Part shown: piece after piece, positions 16,170-25,064 of the stretch
Layout of the letters: every line of letters begins with the position of its first letter
Position numbering within the stretch: the first letter of the stretch is position 1
Assembly (NCBI RefSeq): GCF_004153605.1
Contig: NZ_SDSI01000003.1
Coordinates: 1 to 64,000, forward strand
Length of the DNA: 64,000 bases
Source of the DNA: Qipengyuania_B thermophila
Lineage (GTDB): Bacteria > Pseudomonadota > Alphaproteobacteria > Sphingomonadales > Sphingomonadaceae
Direction of reading: 5' to 3'
Notes under the pieces: generated by a model
Database searches by the model: none
Told to the model about the DNA's origin: nothing
Seen by the model: only the letters and a program-made list of their open reading frames with translations
Program-made: the position numbers and the translations under genes

Positions 16170-19100
16170 GGGTCGTTGGCCCGAACGGTCTCATCACGCT
16201 GGGCGTGACCGAAGCAACACCGACCATCAGCATCCGTGATTACAGCCGTCGCGAACCCGACGAGTTCGGCGATACGGTGGTTGTGGAACGCGGGTTCTCA
16301 CGCCGCCTGTCTGTGCGGATGATGGTTCCCTCCGATAACGTGGACGCGCTCCAGCAGCAGTTCGCCGAATTGCGCGCTATGCAAGCCACATGGATCGCCG
16401 ACGAGGAGAGCGAATGGCTTAGCCCGGTCGGTTTCTACCGCGACTTCGAGGTGGACATCTCCACCCCGGAGCATAGCTATTGCACCCTTTCGGTAGAGGG
16501 ATTGGCCGAAACAGAGGTTGCCACAGATCCCGGCGGCGATCCCGCTCCGGCTGGCAAGGTTTCCACGCTCCGCATTGTCGACGGTGAAACCGAACTCGCG
16601 CTTGGCCTTACCGAAGCGTCTGCAAAGGTCGGGATAACCGACTTCAGCCGCAAGGGGTTCGACGAGTTCGGTGACCCGGACGTGGTCGAGCGCGCGTGGG
16701 CGAAGCGCATGACCGTCCGAGCGCTGATCCGCACGGACATGATTGATGTCGTGGCGAACAGGATAGCCGCGGTTCGTGCTCGCCCGGTGACCTGGGTGGC
16801 CGACGAGGAATACGACAGCCTCAGCATCGAGGGCTTTTTCAAGGAGTTCTCGATAGAGCGTGGGGAGCAGGTCAGCACGCTGTCGCTGGAAATCGAGGGC
16901 CTCAGCACGGCTTCGCCGGCTCCGGCGCCTTTTCCCATCGGCGCTACGCCCGAGCAGGTCGAGGCGATCCGCAAGAACACGGAATACGCGCTCGACATCA
17001 TCGTACGGCGTGAAATCACCGACGAGGATGTGGCGGCTCTGGACCTGCAGGCGCGCGGCACCGCCCGCCAGGCCGACCTGGACGCCCTCGTTGCGCAGAC
17101 GTTGCCGCTGGACAGCCGGATCACGGACGCGCGCAACAGGGCGGACGCGGCAGCAGAGCAGGTGGCAGCAGCCCAGGAGAGCGCCAACCAGGCGTTGAGC
17201 GAGATCGCGTCGCAGGTCGTTCGGCTTGATGAGCGGATCGACAACGTGTCGGCCGCAGAAGAATACGACGACACGGCGATCTTCGCGGAAGTGCAGCGCG
17301 TCGACAGCGCTGCGCTCGGACGCGACGCCGCACTGGCGGAGTCGATCAGCACCGTCAGCGCGGGACTGACGGACACGGACAGCGCATGGCGGGCGGAGGT
17401 CAGCCGCGTGGAGCAGGCCGCTGTCGCCGCCGACACGGCAATCAGTCAGCGGATCGACATGATCGTGGCGGATGGCAACGGGGGGGATACAGACCTCTTC
17501 GCCCGCTCCGAAATAGCGCGCGTCGAGCAGGCGTACGTCAATGCCGATAATGCTCTGGCAAGTCAGATCAACAATGTGTCGGCAAGCATCGGCCCGGCAG
17601 TGAACGCCAAGGCGCAGGAACTCACCACGGCGTACAGCAACGCCGACACGGCCATCGTCCAGCAGATCACTACCCTGAAAGGCGGGTACAACGGCACGCT
17701 GGGTCAATTCGACAGTCGCATCACCACGTTGGCCGACGCGCAGGGCGCGCTGGCCGACAGCCTTGTCCAGCTTCGCGCCGGGTACACCGGCAATCTTGCC
17801 CAGTTCGATAACCGCATCACGGCTGCGCAGAACGCCGCCGGCAATGCGGTGGCGCAGACCACCTTGCTGCAAAGCCAGTTCAACCTTACGGAGGACAGCG
17901 CCCTCTACGCGCGACTGCGCACCGAGGAGCAGGCCCGCGCCGACGCGGTGGGACAGATCGCCAGCCGCACAAGCGTGCTGGAAGTGAGTGCCGAACGCTC
18001 GGCGCTGAACCGAAACCCGGCCTTCGCCCAAATCCCGCCGGGCGACCCGGCGGTGCCGCCGCACTGGACGCTGGGCGGCGCGCCGCCGCTCATCGCCACA
18101 GCGCTGGCGACCGGCAACGCGCAGCAGACCGGCTGGCTGATCCGCCCAAACGGCGCGAGCACCACCAGCATCTACGGCGACCTGTTCGCGGCCGGTCCCG
18201 GCGACTACGTGCTGGAGGCCGACTGGGCGCTCATGGACGGTCCTGACGTGAGCCGGGCGACGATCACTGTGGCCATGTACAATGCGTCCGGCGCGCTGCT
18301 CGACGACAGCCGGGCCATTCCGCTCGCCACGCTGCGCGAGGCGGACGGGCACACCCACGGCTCTGGCGAAGCGGTGAAGGGGCGCTTCCGCACCATGCGC
18401 ACGCGGCACCGGGTGACGGTGACCAACCCCGCGCACACGCACATCCGCCTGTTCGTCTTTTTCTGGGGCGGCTCGGCGCCGCGCGACTGGGCCTATCGCT
18501 GGGACCGGCTGGCGCTGCGCCCGATGACGCCGCAGGAGGTCGAGGCCGGGCGGATCATCCCGCTCGAAGCGACGGTGGAGCAGCAGGCCGGCGCCATCGC
18601 CGACATCCGCGGCAGCGCGGCGTTCTTCGAGACGCTGGTCCAGGCGGGCGGCGGCAACCCGGCGGTCGTGCGACTGCAGGCGGGGTGGAACGGCTCGACG
18701 ATCGTGCAAGCCGCCGACCGGCTGCTCATCCTCAACCCGGCCAATGGCCAGTTTGTCGAGGTGGCGCGGTTCGAGGGCGGGCAGGCGCGGCTCAACGACG
18801 CGCTCATCCGCCGGCTGCGCGTCGCGCCCAACGTCCACAGCGCGATCTATCTGCCCGTGCAGCTCGAACCGCTGCGCCTCACCGGGCCGCTCGGCCAGCC
18901 GCTGCAATACGACAACGGCCGCACCTTCGGGCTGCGCCCGGCGCGGATCACCGCCGACCTGTCGCAGCTTCCCGCCCCGGCGGCGGGAGAGCGCTACGAG
19001 TTCCGCCCGGTCGCCGTGACGGAGACGGGGTTCACCCCGACCGTGGTGCGGATCGGGGCGGGGGCGGCGACGGTGCAGCAGCAGTCCCCGGCGGGGGTCG

Positions 19101-19579
19101 ACATGGGCAGCGGTGTCGCGCCGCGCTGGCAGGCGGGCAAGCCGACCGAGGCGGACGCGGGCGACGGCTATTACACCTACACGCTCGATCTCGTCCTCAA
19201 CAAGGTCGACGAGCAGTATTACGGCCCCGGCACCGGACAGCCCGGCTATCCCGAGGGGCAGATGGCGTCCTACCTCGCGCGGGCCGAGTTCTCCGGGCGC
19301 ACCGGCGCCGGGGTGTGGGTGTATCTCGGGGCGGAGACGTGGACCGAGCAGCGGTTCGCCCCGCTCGGCCAGACCAATCCGGCGACGGTTCCCCTGTCGG
19401 TGCAGCACACGGTGCAGTCGACCGCCGACCTCACCAGCGGGGCGGGGGTGTTCGGGGTGCAGCCGACGGCGGGGGCGGTAACGGCGCTCCACCACGTCCG
19501 CTACCTCACCAGCAGCGGGGCGACCGAGACGCCGGTGAGCGGGACCATGACCTACACCATCCACCCGGCGCGCGACTGA
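16166..19579 (+). CDS. Tail tip / central fibre protein with duplicated N-terminal domain
   Basis: The 1137-residue product starts with two similar domains (about residues 9-115 and 143-247). Both share the core DEFGD.xVVER, a TW.ADEE turn and a closing strand LSVEGL/LEIEGL. A long helical part with many DxA(I/L) repeats (about 260-610) forms a predicted coiled coil. The C-terminal half is beta-rich and includes VVRLQAGWNGSTIVQAADRLL, which resembles the DUF1983 region of host-specificity J proteins. It probably replaces the separate distal tail, hub and fibre proteins of lambda. The G+C content rises sharply from about base 18000 on, suggesting a mosaic join inside the gene. Confidence 0.8.
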   Translation: MRVVGPNGLITLGVTEATPTISIRDYSRREPDEFGDTVVVERGFSRRLSVRMMVPSDNVDALQQQFAELRAMQATWIADEESEWLSPVGFYRDFEVDISTPEHSYCTLSVEGLAETEVATDPGGDPAPAGKVSTLRIVDGETELALGLTEASAKVGITDFSRKGFDEFGDPDVVERAWAKRMTVRALIRTDMIDVVANRIAAVRARPVTWVADEEYDSLSIEGFFKEFSIERGEQVSTLSLEIEGLSTASPAPAPFPIGATPEQVEAIRKNTEYALDIIVRREITDEDVAALDLQARGTARQADLDALVAQTLPLDSRITDARNRADAAAEQVAAAQESANQALSEIASQVVRLDERIDNVSAAEEYDDTAIFAEVQRVDSAALGRDAALAESISTVSAGLTDTDSAWRAEVSRVEQAAVAADTAISQRIDMIVADGNGGDTDLFARSEIARVEQAYVNADNALASQINNVSASIGPAVNAKAQELTTAYSNADTAIVQQITTLKGGYNGTLGQFDSRITTLADAQGALADSLVQLRAGYTGNLAQFDNRITAAQNAAGNAVAQTTLLQSQFNLTEDSALYARLRTEEQARADAVGQIASRTSVLEVSAERSALNRNPAFAQIPPGDPAVPPHWTLGGAPPLIATALATGNAQQTGWLIRPNGASTTSIYGDLFAAGPGDYVLEADWALMDGPDVSRATITVAMYNASGALLDDSRAIPLATLREADGHTHGSGEAVKGRFRTMRTRHRVTVTNPAHTHIRLFVFFWGGSAPRDWAYRWDRLALRPMTPQEVEAGRIIPLEATVEQQAGAIADIRGSAAFFETLVQAGGGNPAVVRLQAGWNGSTIVQAADRLLILNPANGQFVEVARFEGGQARLNDALIRRLRVAPNVHSAIYLPVQLEPLRLTGPLGQPLQYDNGRTFGLRPARITADLSQLPAPAAGERYEFRPVAVTETGFTPTVVRIGAGAATVQQQSPAGVDMGSGVAPRWQAGKPTEADAGDGYYTYTLDLVLNKVDEQYYGPGTGQPGYPEGQMASYLARAEFSGRTGAGVWVYLGAETWTEQRFAPLGQTNPATVPLSVQHTVQSTADLTSGAGVFGVQPTAGAVTALHHVRYLTSSGATETPVSGTMTYTIHPARD

Positions 19580-19589
19580 GGAGGCGCCC

Positions 19590-19946
19590 ATGCTCGACCT
19601 TGTCATGCACCTGCTGGAGACGGGACAGCCGACACTCCGGCTGATCTGCTTCGCCCTCATCTGCGCCAACCTGTTGTGGGTGACGCCGCTCGCCATGGCG
19701 GCGCTGAGACGCGACGGCTCGTCGCGGGCAACGGCGATCCTCGGCGTGTTCATGGTCCTCGTCGCGCTCGCCGGCAACCAGTCCGCCTACCTGTTCGAGG
19801 CGGTTCCGGACCCGCTCCATTGGCGAAAAGGCGCCAACCTCGCGATCATGTGTCTGGGCTGCGCGGTGTTGCTGGCCTCGCGGCTGGTGGCGCGGTGGGA
19901 GGTCAAGGCGGCTGAGCGGGAGGGCCGCGATGCCGATCCACGCTGA
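19590..19946 (+). CDS. Small membrane protein with three predicted helices (lysis region)
   Basis: This 118-residue protein has three hydrophobic stretches (about residues 16-36, 46-67 and 83-102) and a charged C-terminal tail. It starts 10 bases after the fibre gene, behind a GAGGAGGCGCCC site, and its end overlaps the next start by 17 bases. The topology and place just before the endolysin would fit a class I holin or holin antagonist. The 90-residue protein after the endolysin is another holin candidate, so which one sets lysis timing is open. Confidence 0.7.
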   Translation: MLDLVMHLLETGQPTLRLICFALICANLLWVTPLAMAALRRDGSSRATAILGVFMVLVALAGNQSAYLFEAVPDPLHWRKGANLAIMCLGCAVLLASRLVARWEVKAAEREGRDADPR

Positions 19947-20346
19947 CCAGTTCTTCGCCGGATTCACCCTCCTCACCCTTCTCGGCGTTCTTGGCGGCAT
20001 CGTCCGTTGGGTGTGGACGCAGTGGCAGCAGACGAGCGAGCAGCGCGCCGCCGTCCTCACCCGCCGCGAGCGCGAGTTCGAAGCGAAACAGGACGCCCGT
20101 GTCGACAAGCTGGAGGCGACGATCCGCGCGCTCGAAGGGCGGATCGACGATCTTGCCGAGACCATCGCCCGTCAGCGCACCGCCATCGAGCTGCTGATGT
20201 GGGAGGTGGCGAGGCTCGATCCCAACAGCCCGGTGCTCGGCCGCGTCGAACGCATCCTCAAGGCCGATCGCCTCGTCTCCGGCGCCGTGCCTCCCGAACT
20301 CGAAGCCCTCGCGAGGAAGCTCGATGAGCCGAAAACCGATCTTTGA
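19930..20346 (+). CDS. Membrane-anchored coiled-coil protein (lysis region)
   Basis: The 138-residue product has one membrane helix near the N-terminus (FTLLTLLGVLGGIVRWVW, about residues 12-29) and then a long heptad-rich coiled coil (about 32-90). That is the general build of membrane-bound phage lysis accessory proteins. No known catalytic motif is present. It overlaps both neighbours, by 17 bases upstream and by 23 bases with the endolysin, so the block is translated as a unit. It may assist the holin or act as an inner-membrane anchor, but this is inferred. Confidence 0.7.
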   Translation: MPIHADQFFAGFTLLTLLGVLGGIVRWVWTQWQQTSEQRAAVLTRREREFEAKQDARVDKLEATIRALEGRIDDLAETIARQRTAIELLMWEVARLDPNSPVLGRVERILKADRLVSGAVPPELEALARKLDEPKTDL

Positions 20347-20944
20347 CGCCGTGCGCCGCCTGTTGGGGCGCGGGTTCACGCCCGCCGAGGTGCGCGCGCT
20401 CGACGCGCTGCTCGACGACGCCGGCGTGCGTCCCGATCCACCGTCCGAACCGGAGAAACCCTTCGTGCCGACGAACACCAGCGCCGAGGGCCTCGCGCTC
20501 ATTCACCGGTTCGAGGGGTTCCACAAGGTCCGTCCCGACGGGCGGGTGGAGGCGTATCGCTGCCCCGCTGGGGTGTGGACCATCGGTCACGGGCTGACGA
20601 GGGGACCGGACGGCCAGCCGATCAGGCCGGGCACGGTGTGGACGCGGGCGGAGGCCGAGCGCGAGTTCGCGCGCCAGCTCGTCCGCTACGAGCAGGACGT
20701 GATCCGCGCGCTCGGTGACGCGATCCACCGCACGAGTCAGGAGCAGTTCGACGCGCTGGTGGCGTTCCACTTCAACACCGGCGCCATCGCCCGCGCGACG
20801 CTCACCGCGAAGCACAGGGCCGGCGACACCGCCGGGGCGGCCGCCGAGTTCGGGCGCTGGACCCGCGCCGGGGGCAAGGTGCTGCCCGGCCTTGTCCGCC
20901 GCCGGAACGCCGAAGCCGATCTCTACCGAAAGGGAAGCCGATGA
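20324..20944 (+). CDS. Endolysin, GH24 lysozyme family
   Basis: The 206-residue protein has a phage lysozyme domain from about residue 52. The catalytic glutamate is E64 in the motif RFEGF. The second site is C80 and the third is T86, in YRCPAGVWTIGHG. GH24 enzymes use either Asp or Cys at the second position. It hydrolyses the glycan strands of host peptidoglycan at the end of infection. The N-terminal 45 residues are a soluble helical extension with no signal or SAR helix, so export should depend on a holin. Its stop overlaps the holin start as ATGA. Confidence 0.95.
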   Translation: MSRKPIFDAVRRLLGRGFTPAEVRALDALLDDAGVRPDPPSEPEKPFVPTNTSAEGLALIHRFEGFHKVRPDGRVEAYRCPAGVWTIGHGLTRGPDGQPIRPGTVWTRAEAEREFARQLVRYEQDVIRALGDAIHRTSQEQFDALVAFHFNTGAIARATLTAKHRAGDTAGAAAEFGRWTRAGGKVLPGLVRRRNAEADLYRKGSR

Positions 20945-21213
20945 CCGATCCGATCACCCCGCCGATCCATGTGCCAGCCTCGTCTCTGGGCGAGCAGATC
21001 ACGACCCTGCTGCGCTACGTCGTCACCGCCGTCGGCGGCTATGCGCTCGGCCGCGGCTGGATCGACGACGACCTGCTGCAGATGCTGATCGCGCTGGTCA
21101 CGATCGCCGTGCCGTCCGCGCTCGGGATCTACCGGACATGGCGCAACCAGCGCAAGCTGCGCACGGTGGCTGAAATGGTCCCGAACAGCATCGCCGTGGT
21201 GGACCGGCGGTGA
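20941..21213 (+). CDS. Holin-like protein
   Basis: This 90-residue protein has two predicted membrane helices (about residues 22-40 and 45-65) separated by a short acidic turn (GRGWIDDD), and a charged C-terminal tail (RTWRNQRKLR). The layout and the ATGA overlap with the endolysin gene support a holin that opens the inner membrane for the non-secreted endolysin. The sequence resembles the holins found next to GH24 enzymes in other alphaproteobacterial prophages, by general impression and not by a search. Confidence 0.78.
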   Translation: MTDPITPPIHVPASSLGEQITTLLRYVVTAVGGYALGRGWIDDDLLQMLIALVTIAVPSALGIYRTWRNQRKLRTVAEMVPNSIAVVDRR

Positions 21214-21307
21214 TCATCACCCGCTACGCCATGGTCGAGCCGGCTGACTGGGGGTGCGTCAGCACCTTCTTCAGCGGCGGCACGGCAAAGCAAGGAATCT
21301 CTAGAGC

Positions 21308-23389
21308 ATGATCGAGCAGGAACTCCTGACGGCTATTCAGGCACTTGTCGGTCGGCGGGACTCCTCCTACCGCGAACTTGCGAACCTCATTGCAGGGTCG
21401 GCGACGGGCGGGCCGAACGGCGACGGTTACTATCCCGCCACAACGGCGGACGGTGCCGTCCGAATGCTGCCGTGCTGGGAGAAGGTCATCGCTCTTGGCG
21501 GGGTCAGCCCGCCACAACCCGTCAATCTCAAGCCAGCGCTCAGTGCCAGCACCATCCTTGAAACCGCTGCGGTGGGGTCCGTGGTTGGCACGTTTGCACT
21601 TGCAGCCGGCCAGTCCGCCACGCTGGTCGGCAATGCCACAGGTCGATTTGCCCTGAACGGCTCCAATCTCGTTGTCGCCTCATCGATCAATGCGGACGGC
21701 GGCTCCATTCAGACCGTTCGGCTGCGCACCAGCGTTGCGGGAACGCCCAACGCCGAGTGGGACTACCCGATCACCATCACGGATGTTGCCTCCAGCGACA
21801 CGACCCCCGATCCATTCAGCTTCGCCAACGTGAACGGGGCCGCTCTCTCCACGATGGTCGAGAGCAACGTCATCACACCCACCGGCTTTGATGCGCCGTC
21901 TCCGATCAGCGTGACGACCGGAGAATATCGCCTCAACGGCGGGCCATGGACCAACGCGAATGGCACCATCAATCCTGGTCAGACCGTGCAGCTGCGGCGA
22001 CAATCTTCAAGTGTGAACAGCACATCCCTTTCGACTAGCCTTAGCATCGGCGGAGTGAGCACCACGTGGCAGGTTACGACCGCAGCCGCCACAGCGCCCG
22101 CTCTGCAAGAGCTCACCTTGTCGCAGTCCCAGATCACGGTCGGGCAGGCAACCACGATCAACATTCTGGGCGCGACAAGTGGCTCGGCCCTGTCCGGCAC
22201 CGTCCCTGACGGCCTCACGATCAACAGCAGCGCCCGCACCATCACCGGCACCGCCACGGCAGCAGGAACAGGCGGTGTCTCCATCGTCGAGACGCTCGCA
22301 GGGGCGACAGGTAGCCCACGCACTTCGACGCCAGCGCTTGAGCGGGTCGCGCCGCCACCACCGCCTTCGCCGCCACCCGCCTTCTGGTTCCAGGCGCCGA
22401 CGATCGCGCAGGTCAATGCGGCCGGCAACGCTCTCGACGTGTCGATTTCCTGGCCGTCTGGAACCCGCGACAGCGACGGGCTGTGGCTGGAGACGCAGGC
22501 CGCCTCCGACGCGGCCTTCACCCAGCCGCTCACAGGAGAGACGCAGGTCCGCCACCACCTGCGCATGATTTCGGCGCTCGACCTCGCTGACAACGACGCG
22601 GTCGCGGGGCCGGACCACGAACCGCTGCCTGTGCTCGAAAGCCAGCCCAACGGCCCGATCTTCTTTCGTCTCAGGCTCGCACGCGAAAACCTCGATGGCG
22701 ACGGCTTCTCGCCCGTGTCGGACTGGTCGAACGTGGTCAGCGAGACAGTCAGCGTCCTCGTCGCCGCCTTCCTCAACCCGCAGGACAAATCTCCGAACGA
22801 GATCACGACCTTGCGCAACAACAATCTCACCATCCGCTCGGCGCAGCTGGGTTTCGGCACGATCTTCGGAGCACGGGCCACTCAGGGGCGCATGGGGCTG
22901 TACGGCTTCGAGGCGGTGGCGCGGCGGATCACTGGCACGGGCAATCCCGGGCACTGTCGTGTGGGCATCCTGGACACGTCCACCCCGATCAACGCCGAGA
23001 ACACGTACCCTCGTCCGGGGCAGGACGCCAACGGCACCTCGATCGTGTTCGAGCGCGGCGAACTGTTCTACCGCGACAGCGGCGGCTTCAAAGCATTCAA
23101 CTCGTCCTACACCTCGGGCGAAGGCGCGCGGGTCACGGTCATCGTCAGCACCGACAGCAGCCACGATGGACACTACCGCGTCTGGTACCGGCACAACGGC
23201 GCTTATGTGGGAACCGGAGTGCAGAACCCGCTGACCCGCGAGGGAGGTTACCCCTTCCTCATTTCCGGGCCGCCGATGCCCTGGTGCGCGCCGATGGTGA
23301 CGGGTTCGAGCACGTTCGAAGTCGATTTCATCCCCGACGGAGCGAACATGCTCCATCTTCCCGCCGGCGTCACCCCCTGGAATGGCTGA
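21308..23389 (+). CDS. Tail fibre / receptor-binding protein with Ig-like and lectin-like parts
   Basis: The 693-residue product has a short helical N-terminal anchor (about 1-65) and then beta-rich modules. One part near residues 270-340 looks like a putative Ig domain (SALSGTVPDGLTINSSARTI). A proline hinge (VAPPPPPSPPPAF, about 345-358) is followed by a fibronectin-like module and a C-terminal domain of about 200 residues with a jelly-roll-like pattern (GRMGLYGFEAVARR, HYRVWYRHNGAYVG). It probably binds the host surface. It starts after a 94-base gap behind the holin, with no clear Shine-Dalgarno sequence directly upstream. Function is inferred from build and place. Confidence 0.7.
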   Translation: MIEQELLTAIQALVGRRDSSYRELANLIAGSATGGPNGDGYYPATTADGAVRMLPCWEKVIALGGVSPPQPVNLKPALSASTILETAAVGSVVGTFALAAGQSATLVGNATGRFALNGSNLVVASSINADGGSIQTVRLRTSVAGTPNAEWDYPITITDVASSDTTPDPFSFANVNGAALSTMVESNVITPTGFDAPSPISVTTGEYRLNGGPWTNANGTINPGQTVQLRRQSSSVNSTSLSTSLSIGGVSTTWQVTTAAATAPALQELTLSQSQITVGQATTINILGATSGSALSGTVPDGLTINSSARTITGTATAAGTGGVSIVETLAGATGSPRTSTPALERVAPPPPPSPPPAFWFQAPTIAQVNAAGNALDVSISWPSGTRDSDGLWLETQAASDAAFTQPLTGETQVRHHLRMISALDLADNDAVAGPDHEPLPVLESQPNGPIFFRLRLARENLDGDGFSPVSDWSNVVSETVSVLVAAFLNPQDKSPNEITTLRNNNLTIRSAQLGFGTIFGARATQGRMGLYGFEAVARRITGTGNPGHCRVGILDTSTPINAENTYPRPGQDANGTSIVFERGELFYRDSGGFKAFNSSYTSGEGARVTVIVSTDSSHDGHYRVWYRHNGAYVGTGVQNPLTREGGYPFLISGPPMPWCAPMVTGSSTFEVDFIPDGANMLHLPAGVTPWNG

Positions 23390-23406
23390 TCATAAGGACA
23401 TTCATA

Positions 23407-24945
23407 ATGCGCATTTTTTCTCACCTCGTCGCGTTGCTTGCGCTCTTCTGCGTCAACCTTGGCGCCACTACTGCGCTCGCCCAGCCCATGGGGCCGGTCA
23501 GCCAGGCGCAGCTCGACACGGCGACGCCGCTGTTTGCCGGTCAGGTCCGTCCGCAGCACCTGCCGCCCTATGTGCCGCAGCCGCTGAACTGGGCAACCGG
23601 CACCAACGAGCCGGTCGTCGGCGACGGCTCCGCGACCGGGGGCTTCGCTCCCTCCTACACCCTGCTGCCCGACTACCTGACCCCCAATCCGGAGACGATG
23701 TGGGCGACCCGGAACGTGGCGACACAGGGCGGAGGCTGCGGTGGACCGGACAGCATCGCGCCCTGCGGCCGTCCGCACGAGATCAAGGCGCGCTTCACGG
23801 TCGGCACGATCCCCTATCCCTTCTACAATGACCCGCTGCGCAACTGGGGTAAGCCCGGCACGAGCCATCTGCACACCTTCTACGGCAACTGCCAGCCGCA
23901 CGCCTTCGCCACCGCGGCCACGCTCAGGCGAGACAATGGCCGGGGCGACTGCACCAACGCCGAAGGTCAGTTTCTGAACGCGGTGTCCTACTGGCAGCCG
24001 GCGCTCATCACCCGCGTGCGCGGTACCCCGCCAGCGCTCATCACCGTGGGCGGTCAGCAGGCCGTGGCCCTCGCTGACAAAGGGGCCGGGACGCAGAAGG
24101 CAGCCATCAAGTTCAAGCAGGCGACGATCTACTACATCGGCACGCAGAAGGATCGGAAGACCCACCCATACCCGGTGGGCCTCGGCTACATCGGCGGCTT
24201 CAACATGGACAATCCGAACAAGATGATTGCCATCAAGAACGCCGCCAACGCGCAGGCGGGGTGGAACCGCTATTCGCTCAATCTTCGCGGCGAGGCTGGG
24301 ACGGATGTCGAGTTCGCGACGCGCCATCAGTGGACCTGTGACGGCGTGTCCGGATCAACACCTTCGTTGCGGCGCGCCGACGGCACGGACCCGTTCAACG
24401 GGCAGTGCGGCCCGGGGCAGACGCTTCGCCTATTCGCCATGGGACCGACCTGCTGGGACGGCGTAAATCTTTGGTCGCCCACCGGCTACGATCATCTTAT
24501 CTACCCGCTGCGAGATGCGGTCACCAATTCCGTCACCTGTCCGCAGGGATGGTACCATGTGCCGCGGTTCGAGCTGAACATCGGCTTCGACCACCAGGGC
24601 TTCGCCCCGCGCACCGACGGCTTGGGCTACGGCGCCTGGACCCTCGACAGCGACTGGCACGCCCAGCGCCACGAGGGAGGCATGGGCACGCTGCCGGGCG
24701 CAAGCTTCCACTTTGATTACCTGGCCGCCTGGGACCGCCGGGTGCAGGAGCACTGGGTGCGCTTCTGCATGGGTTCGGTGCTGCTCGGCGGCACGCAGAC
24801 CATGGAGTGCAACGACGGGCAGATCAGCGAGACCCTGTTCCTGCCCGACTGGCCGGGCATGGGTTCGAACACCGCGCAGGAGGTCGTCATCGTGCCGGAG
24901 GTCAACACAGGCATGATCATGACCCACACCCGGCGGGGGAGCTGA
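23407..24945 (+). CDS. Secreted DUF1996-family protein encoded by the prophage
   Basis: The 512-residue product begins with a clear Sec signal peptide (MRIFSHLVALLALF through TTALAQ, cleavage near residue 26). The mature part has the hallmarks of DUF1996: SHLHTFYGN (about 153-161), a tyrosine/tryptophan-rich middle (AVSYWQPAL), a GYIGGFNMDNP strand, and CWDGVNLWSP (about 349-358) followed by DHLIYPL. Eight or more cysteines suggest disulfides and a periplasmic or outside location. DUF1996 proteins are known from fungi and bacteria as secreted proteins, often next to carbohydrate-binding modules, but their activity is not well defined. The place between the fibre and spanin genes suggests surface recognition or envelope modification. 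Confidence 0.85.
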   Translation: MRIFSHLVALLALFCVNLGATTALAQPMGPVSQAQLDTATPLFAGQVRPQHLPPYVPQPLNWATGTNEPVVGDGSATGGFAPSYTLLPDYLTPNPETMWATRNVATQGGGCGGPDSIAPCGRPHEIKARFTVGTIPYPFYNDPLRNWGKPGTSHLHTFYGNCQPHAFATAATLRRDNGRGDCTNAEGQFLNAVSYWQPALITRVRGTPPALITVGGQQAVALADKGAGTQKAAIKFKQATIYYIGTQKDRKTHPYPVGLGYIGGFNMDNPNKMIAIKNAANAQAGWNRYSLNLRGEAGTDVEFATRHQWTCDGVSGSTPSLRRADGTDPFNGQCGPGQTLRLFAMGPTCWDGVNLWSPTGYDHLIYPLRDAVTNSVTCPQGWYHVPRFELNIGFDHQGFAPRTDGLGYGAWTLDSDWHAQRHEGGMGTLPGASFHFDYLAAWDRRVQEHWVRFCMGSVLLGGTQTMECNDGQISETLFLPDWPGMGSNTAQEVVIVPEVNTGMIMTHTRRGS

Positions 24946-25064
24946 CCCGGCGCATCGTCTACCGCGACGCAATCACCGGCCGGTTCGTCACGCGCGTCTA
25001 CGCGGAGGCGCATCCCGACACCACCATCCGGCAGGAGATCAGGACATGCTCACCGCGTGGCTGA
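24942..25064 (+). CDS. Small protein with YRDAxTGRFVT motif (40 aa, CTG start inferred)
   Basis: The frame encodes RIVYRDAITGRFVTR then VYAEAHPDTTIRQE, a short conserved pattern I know from many small proteins of phages and bacteria. No ATG, GTG or TTG start lies at a sensible place. A CTG at 24942 overlaps the upstream stop as CTGA and follows a GGGGGA site, so it is the best start. The end overlaps the i-spanin start by 19 bases. The motif makes the gene likely real, but the start is uncertain and the function unknown. Confidence 0.55.
   Translation: MTRRIVYRDAITGRFVTRVYAEAHPDTTIRQEIRTCSPRG

Noticed and set aside
16298..19777. Open frame of 1159 codons on the minus strand
   Set aside because: It is antisense to the tail-tip gene. 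The Arg/His/Gly-rich translation is typical of a shadow frame.
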